64,000 nt of DNA from Nesterenkonia sandarakina (lineage in GTDB: Bacteria > Actinomycetota > Actinomycetes > Actinomycetales > Micrococcaceae): the NCBI RefSeq assembly GCF_013410215.1, contig NZ_JACCFQ010000001.1, forward strand, positions 1,860,001 through 1,924,000, read 5' to 3'. Below the pieces are notes generated by a model. It saw only the letters and a list, made by a program, of their open reading frames with translations. It ran no database searches and was not told the origin of the DNA. The translations under genes were made by a program, and so were the position numbers. Of this stretch, positions 60,355 to 64,000 are shown one piece after another; the first letter of the stretch is position 1; each line of letters begins with the position of its first letter.

Positions 60355-60429
60355 GCGTTTTACCGGGCCGTCCGTGAGCTACCGGCCCGCCCGTGGCGCC
60401 GGTCAAGCACGCAAGGCCAGGTAAAACGC
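60355..60429. repeat. 75-bp palindromic element, copy 2
   Basis: It begins GCGTTTTACC and ends GGTAAAACGC (perfect 10-bp terminal inverted repeats), with an inner ACCGGC/GCCGGT inverted repeat. The length is identical to copy 1 while the interior has diverged. Confidence 0.85.
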
Positions 60430-60432
60430 CCA

Positions 60433-60455
60433 GGGGGAGGGGGAGGGGGAGGGGG
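60433..60455 (+). other. Four G5 tracts (potential G-quadruplex)
   Basis: GGGGGA is repeated so that four G5 runs (60433-60437, 60439-60443, 60445-60449, 60451-60455) are separated by single A residues. It lies directly after the second 75-bp element, in the galK 3' region and upstream of the convergent membrane-protein stop. Confidence 0.8.
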
Positions 60456-60476
60456 AGGCGCGAGGTGGGTCGGGGT

Positions 60477-61691
60477 CTAGCGGCCGGCGGCGGCGTTGAC
60501 CGCGGCGTGCGTCAGCGCTTCCAGCGGGCCGCGGCGGCGCAGGATGAACCGCAGCAGCCCGGCACCGAGCGCGCCGATGATCATCAGCGTGAGCATCTGC
60601 ATCGGGGAGTACTCGGTGAGGAAGGTCAGGAAGTCCGGCACCGGGGCGCCGCGCCAGAAGTGGATCACCACCAGGTGCGCCACGTAGAGGGTCAGCGGCA
60701 TGGCCCCGGCCCCGATCAGCGGCGCCAGCAGCCAGCGCAGCCGCTCCGCGACCAGCAGACACAGCCCCAGCACCAGCATCGAGGTGCCGATGGTGTGAAT
60801 CAGGTCCATGGTGGAGCCCTGGTGCGGGGTGGCCAGCAGGAACCACAGGTCCTCGGTGACCAGCGGGATCTGGAAGGTCCCCACCATCAGCTCGGCGCGG
60901 ATCTCCGCGTTGGACCAGCCGTAGCGGGCAGCCAGCTCTGGGACCAGCGTGGACTGGAAGAGCATCCACAGGTGCACCGCATAGCTCGCCGCAGCCAGCC
61001 CAAGTCCCGTGCCGGCCAGTCGCAGCGCGGTGGAGGTGCGCTGCAGCTGCAGACGCCCGATGGCCATCCCGGTGAAGAGATAGGCCGGCCAGAGCAGCAG
61101 CGGGTAGTACCCGGTCAGCGCCAGGTCCATGCCCAGCAGGGCGGGGTTCGCAAGGTCAGCGACACCGGGGGAGTGCCACAGCCGCCACATGTCGGGGAAC
61201 CCCTCCCAGGAGCTGCGCAGATCATTGTGCAGCCACCAGTACGCCACCGGCGCCGCCGCCACCCAGGCTCCGGCCAGCGTGAACAGCGGCACCGCACCCA
61301 GCCGCAGGAACGGCAGCGCCAGCAGGAAGAGCAGACCGTAGTGCACCAGGATGATGGCCACCCCGGAGTTCAGCGCCGCCACCAGCAGTCCGATCACCAC
61401 CACCAGCAGGGCACGCACCGCGATGGCTTTGCGGTCACCGGCCAGCTGCGCCCCGGAGTGGCCCCGGCCGGCGCCGCCGGTGAGCAGCGCGAGGCCGACT
61501 CCGGCGAGCATCGCGAACAGCGCCGAGGGGCGCCCGGTGAACAGCAGGCCGGCCCAGCTGGCGTCCTGACCGGAGTCGGAGATGGTGGGCAGCACGTGGA
61601 CGGTCATCATGCCCAGAAGAGCGAGGCCACGGGCGGCGTCGACCCCGGAGATGCGTCGGGAATGTGCGGAGGTGGTGCCAGCTTTGATCAC
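60477..61691 (-). CDS. Polytopic membrane protein, DUF1624/DUF418-like acyltransferase family
   Basis: A 404-residue protein with 9-11 hydrophobic segments. The N-terminus RISGVDAARGLALLGMMTVH matches the heparan-alpha-glucosaminide N-acetyltransferase-like (DUF1624) family opening, and the C-terminal half carries a DUF418-like pattern (GAMPLTLYVAHLVVIHFW). It may transfer an acyl group to a surface glycan, but the substrate is unknown. No operon partner is nearby. Confidence 0.85.
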   Translation of the reverse strand: MIKAGTTSAHSRRISGVDAARGLALLGMMTVHVLPTISDSGQDASWAGLLFTGRPSALFAMLAGVGLALLTGGAGRGHSGAQLAGDRKAIAVRALLVVVIGLLVAALNSGVAIILVHYGLLFLLALPFLRLGAVPLFTLAGAWVAAAPVAYWWLHNDLRSSWEGFPDMWRLWHSPGVADLANPALLGMDLALTGYYPLLLWPAYLFTGMAIGRLQLQRTSTALRLAGTGLGLAAASYAVHLWMLFQSTLVPELAARYGWSNAEIRAELMVGTFQIPLVTEDLWFLLATPHQGSTMDLIHTIGTSMLVLGLCLLVAERLRWLLAPLIGAGAMPLTLYVAHLVVIHFWRGAPVPDFLTFLTEYSPMQMLTLMIIGALGAGLLRFILRRRGPLEALTHAAVNAAAGR

Positions 61692-61864
61692 AGCACGTAC
61701 GTTACTGGCTTCCCGAGCGAGGGACTCTCAGGACTCGACGCGGCCACCGCGGAGAAATACTTCACCACCAGGTGCAACCTTTCCACCCTCGGCGCGGTAG
61801 TCCTGGTGTGAGCACAAAAAGTGATCACCATCACTGCCGCCAGGCACCCTGAAAGGACATCGCC

Positions 61865-62689
61865 ATGCGTAAGTCTCTTCCACTCGCAACCACCGCTGTC
61901 GTAGGACTAGCCATCGCGGCCAGCGCAGCCCCTGCCTATGCCGCCGATGAGGCCGCAGGCTCCGCTCAGCTCTCCGTGCTGCATGCCGTGCCGGATCTTC
62001 CCGTGGACGTCTACGTCAACGGTGAGCTCACCCTGGATGACTTCAACCCCGGTGACCTCGCCGGCCCGCTGGAGCTGCCCGGCGGCGACTACGAGATCGC
62101 CATCACCGCAGCCGATGCCGCGGACGCCTCGGAACCGGTGCTCGGCCCGGTGGACGTGAGCCTGGAGGGTGGCGGGAACTACACTGCTGCCGCCCATCTG
62201 GATGCCGAGGGCAACCCGACGGTGACCGCCTTCGGCAATGACACCTCGGAGCTGGCAGCCGGAGAGGGCCGCCTGACGGTGCGCCACGTGGCAGCGGCTC
62301 CCGAGGTCGACATCTGGGCCAACGGCGAGGTCGCGGTCGAGGCCCTGGCCAACCCGGATGAGGCGTCGCTGGACCTGGCCGCCGGAACCCTGGAAGCCGC
62401 CGTGTCCCTGACCGGGGAGTCTGACCCGGTCATCGGTCCCGCCGACGTCGAGGTCACCGAGGGTGTCAACACGATCGTCTACGCCTGGGGCTCTGCGGAG
62501 GACGGAAACCTCGCACTGGCGACCCAGACCGTGGACGCCACACACTCGGCGCCGGACGGCGTGCCCACCGGCAACTTCGAGGTCGCTGCAGGCCAGTCCA
62601 CCGCAGGCTGGGTCGCCGGCATCGGTGTACTCGCCCTGATCGGCGTCGGCGCCGTGACCATGGGTGTGCGCGCGAAGAGTCGCGTCTGA
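61865..62689 (+). CDS. Secreted DUF4397-domain surface protein
   Basis: A 274-residue exported protein with a signal peptide cleaved near APAYA (about residue 27). Two DUF4397-like repeats follow (AQLSVLHAVPDLPVDVYVNG and GRLTVRHVAAAPEVDIWANG). It ends in a hydrophobic helix and a short basic tail (RAKSRV), the layout of a sortase-type sorting region, though no clear LPxTG is visible. Coupled with the sortase gene one base downstream, it is a probable sortase substrate or surface partner. Confidence 0.88.
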   Translation: MRKSLPLATTAVVGLAIAASAAPAYAADEAAGSAQLSVLHAVPDLPVDVYVNGELTLDDFNPGDLAGPLELPGGDYEIAITAADAADASEPVLGPVDVSLEGGGNYTAAAHLDAEGNPTVTAFGNDTSELAAGEGRLTVRHVAAAPEVDIWANGEVAVEALANPDEASLDLAAGTLEAAVSLTGESDPVIGPADVEVTEGVNTIVYAWGSAEDGNLALATQTVDATHSAPDGVPTGNFEVAAGQSTAGWVAGIGVLALIGVGAVTMGVRAKSRV

Positions 62690-62690
62690 G

Positions 62691-63410
62691 ATGAAGGACC
62701 ACCGTCGCCGCGCGCCTGCGGGCCACACCGCAGGCCTGGCCCTCGTGCTCGCTGTCTCCCTCGGTGCAGCAGGGTGCGCCGTGGGAGCCACGGAGGGCAC
62801 CCAGGACCAGTCGGCGACGGTCTCGGCCTCCGGAGAGCCTCAGGAGGCTCCGGCGTCTTCCCCTTCGCCGGAGGCCCCTGGATCTCCGGAGGCCGCTCCA
62901 CCCTCCTTCGACCCCGGGTCCGTCCCGGTGCAGCCTGCCGATCAGGGGCAACAGGAGCCCACCCCGGAACCGGTCCAGGTGCTCTACCCGGAGATCGACG
63001 CAGATCTTCCGGTCCAGCCTCGCGGCGTCGCCAGTGATGGTCAGATGGACATCCCCGACGACGCCGCGCAGGCTGCCTGGTACCAATACGGCAACGCACC
63101 GGCTGATGACGTCGGCACCACCGTCATCTCAGCGCACGCCGGTTCGGAGGAGACCCCGGTCGGTCCGCTCTATGCCCTGCAGGACGCGCAGGAGGGAGAG
63201 GAGATCACCGTCCTTGACGAAGCTGGGACGGCGCATCACTATGAAGTCACACAGGTGGAGCAGCTCGGCAAGGACGGTCTGGACTTCGCTCCGTACTTCG
63301 AGCGGACCGGCGAGCACCGACTGGTGCTGATCACCTGTGGGGGTCAGTGGATCGACGAGCGCGGCAGCTATGCGGACAACATCATCGTGGTCGCCGAACC
63401 TCTTGACTGA
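62691..63410 (+). CDS. Class F sortase
   Basis: A 239-residue transpeptidase with a lipobox-like N-terminus (AAGC, Cys29), a Pro/Glu/Ala-rich linker (35-95) and the sortase beta barrel. Catalytic His149 lies in ISAHAG, the nucleophile Cys216 in LITCGG and the conserved Arg at 224. The short catalytic domain and motifs match class F, common in actinobacteria. ATG 62691 follows the DUF4397 stop directly. An ECF sigma factor gene follows. Confidence 0.9.
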   Translation: MKDHRRRAPAGHTAGLALVLAVSLGAAGCAVGATEGTQDQSATVSASGEPQEAPASSPSPEAPGSPEAAPPSFDPGSVPVQPADQGQQEPTPEPVQVLYPEIDADLPVQPRGVASDGQMDIPDDAAQAAWYQYGNAPADDVGTTVISAHAGSEETPVGPLYALQDAQEGEEITVLDEAGTAHHYEVTQVEQLGKDGLDFAPYFERTGEHRLVLITCGGQWIDERGSYADNIIVVAEPLD

Positions 63411-64000
63411 GCAGGCGACGCCTCCTGCTGCGCCTGCCGTGCCCGTGCCCTGCGACCGAGGAGACGCTCTGGATCAGCAGCCTCTTGCGATGCGCTTCGC
63501 GGCCGGGGACCCTGCGGCGATGCAGGACCTCTATCACCAGCATGCGAGCTTCGTGTTCTCCCTGTGCATGGCCGCGCTGCGTCATCGGCAAGACGCTGAG
63601 GATGCCACCCAGCAGGTCTTCACCCGCGCCTGGCGCTCGCGGGACACCTATGACGTCTCCCAACCCACCGGAGCCTGGTTCACCGGGATCACCCGGCGGG
63701 TGATCGCCGACGTCTTCGCTAGTCGGGAGCGAGACCACCAGCTCGCAGAGGCCGGGGCCGAGGCACAGGCACGCAACGGATCCTCGCCGCCGGCGGACTC
63801 CGTGGTCGACCGGGTGGTGGTCCAGCAGAGCCTGGTGCAGCTGGGTCCGCCGCAGGATGAGATACTGCGCCTGGCCTATACGGAGGATCTTCCCCTGAAG
63901 ACCATCGCTGAACGCCTGGAGATGCCGCTGGGCACCGTGAAATCCCATGTCCACCGGGGCTTGGCCCGAATGAGAGAAAGTCTGGAGGTGCACCATGACT
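63403..64000 (+). CDS. ECF RNA polymerase sigma factor (partial, runs off the window)
   Basis: An open frame with sigma-70 region 2 (LYHQHASFVFSLCMAALRHR, then DAEDATQQVFTRAWR) and region 4 (EDLPLKTIAERLEMPLGTVKSHVHRGLARMRE). It likely starts at TTG 63403, overlapping the sortase stop by eight bases, which gives an N-terminus MTEQATPP; GTG 63439, an SD-linked CTG 63469 or ATG 63490 are alternatives. GGAGGTG before ATG 63995 suggests an anti-sigma gene starts at the window edge. It may control the surface module upstream. Confidence 0.88.
   Translation, partial: MTEQATPPAAPAVPVPCDRGDALDQQPLAMRFAAGDPAAMQDLYHQHASFVFSLCMAALRHRQDAEDATQQVFTRAWRSRDTYDVSQPTGAWFTGITRRVIADVFASRERDHQLAEAGAEAQARNGSSPPADSVVDRVVVQQSLVQLGPPQDEILRLAYTEDLPLKTIAERLEMPLGTVKSHVHRGLARMRESLEVHHD

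Noticed and set aside
60393-61811. 472-residue plus-strand frame
   Set aside because: Antisense to the DUF1624/DUF418-like membrane protein; Gln/Arg/His-rich shadow.
1-64000. tRNA, rRNA or integrase-linked attachment sites
   Set aside because: I scanned intergenic regions for tRNA T-arm sequences, rRNA stretches and integrase genes and saw none; no flanking direct repeats were found around the low-GC island.

Overview
This is a 64 kb stretch of a high-GC Gram-positive chromosome. Long antisense open frames, frequent GTG/TTG starts, ATGA stop/start overlaps and the gene families (LigD/Ku end joining, class F sortase, DUF6318 lipoprotein, CtlX-type hydrolase) point to Actinomycetota, most likely Micrococcales and plausibly a Micrococcaceae genus such as Nesterenkonia. 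The genus is inferred from gene content, not from a marker gene. I found no rRNA, tRNA, CRISPR array, transposase or phage structural gene.

Layout. 1-6.9 kb: an aldehyde dehydrogenase cut by the window edge, three membrane or anchored proteins of unknown role, asparaginase, a NodB-type deacetylase, polyphosphate kinase 2 and a DUF805 protein. 7.0-9.2 kb: a visibly lower-GC two-gene island in which a MazG-like pyrophosphohydrolase overlaps a GIY-YIG nuclease/DUF2075 helicase fusion; this is the best candidate for an undescribed, probably defensive, system. 9.2-12.3 kb: a general-stress FMN-binding protein and full-length LigD. 12.3-19.4 kb: a YnjBCD-like ABC importer, a TVP38 membrane protein, a CDP-alcohol phosphatidyltransferase with an interrupted catalytic motif, and a mercuric-reductase-like flavoenzyme; together these resemble a conserved neighbourhood without an assigned substrate. 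19.6-36.6 kb: a mixed region with a methyltransferase that seems to start at ATC, a flavodoxin-fold reductase, an OGG-fold protein, a CPBP protease, an MFS/LysR pair, a serine hydrolase followed by a catalytically dead paralogue, an M23 peptidase with its regulator, a WYL regulator facing a hydrolase, Ku, a CDF transporter, a proline iminopeptidase, an ArsR/AHSA1 pair and a Nudix hydrolase. 36.8-40.4 kb: a PoxB-type enzyme and a DUF6318 lipoprotein/PKD-protein pair.

40.5-43.2 kb: CtlX, ornithine cyclodeaminase and an Lrp regulator, which would convert citrulline to proline; a similar hairpin repeat sits at each end of the cassette. 43.4-55.7 kb: an M16 peptidase and dapB, often close neighbours in related genomes, are separated by a lipoprotein, an NTF2-like protein, a molybdopterin cofactor cluster (moaA, moaD, moeA, moaC, mog-like, moaE) and a GntR-tctCBA tricarboxylate-type uptake operon. 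55.7-60.4 kb: a Leloir galactose operon (deoR-galT-galE-galK) with four-base overlaps, bracketed by two 75-bp palindromic elements and preceded by 10-bp-phased repeats that look like the DeoR operator. 60.5-64 kb: a DUF1624/DUF418-type membrane protein, then a DUF4397 surface protein, a class F sortase and an ECF sigma factor running off the window, arranged as one cell-surface module.
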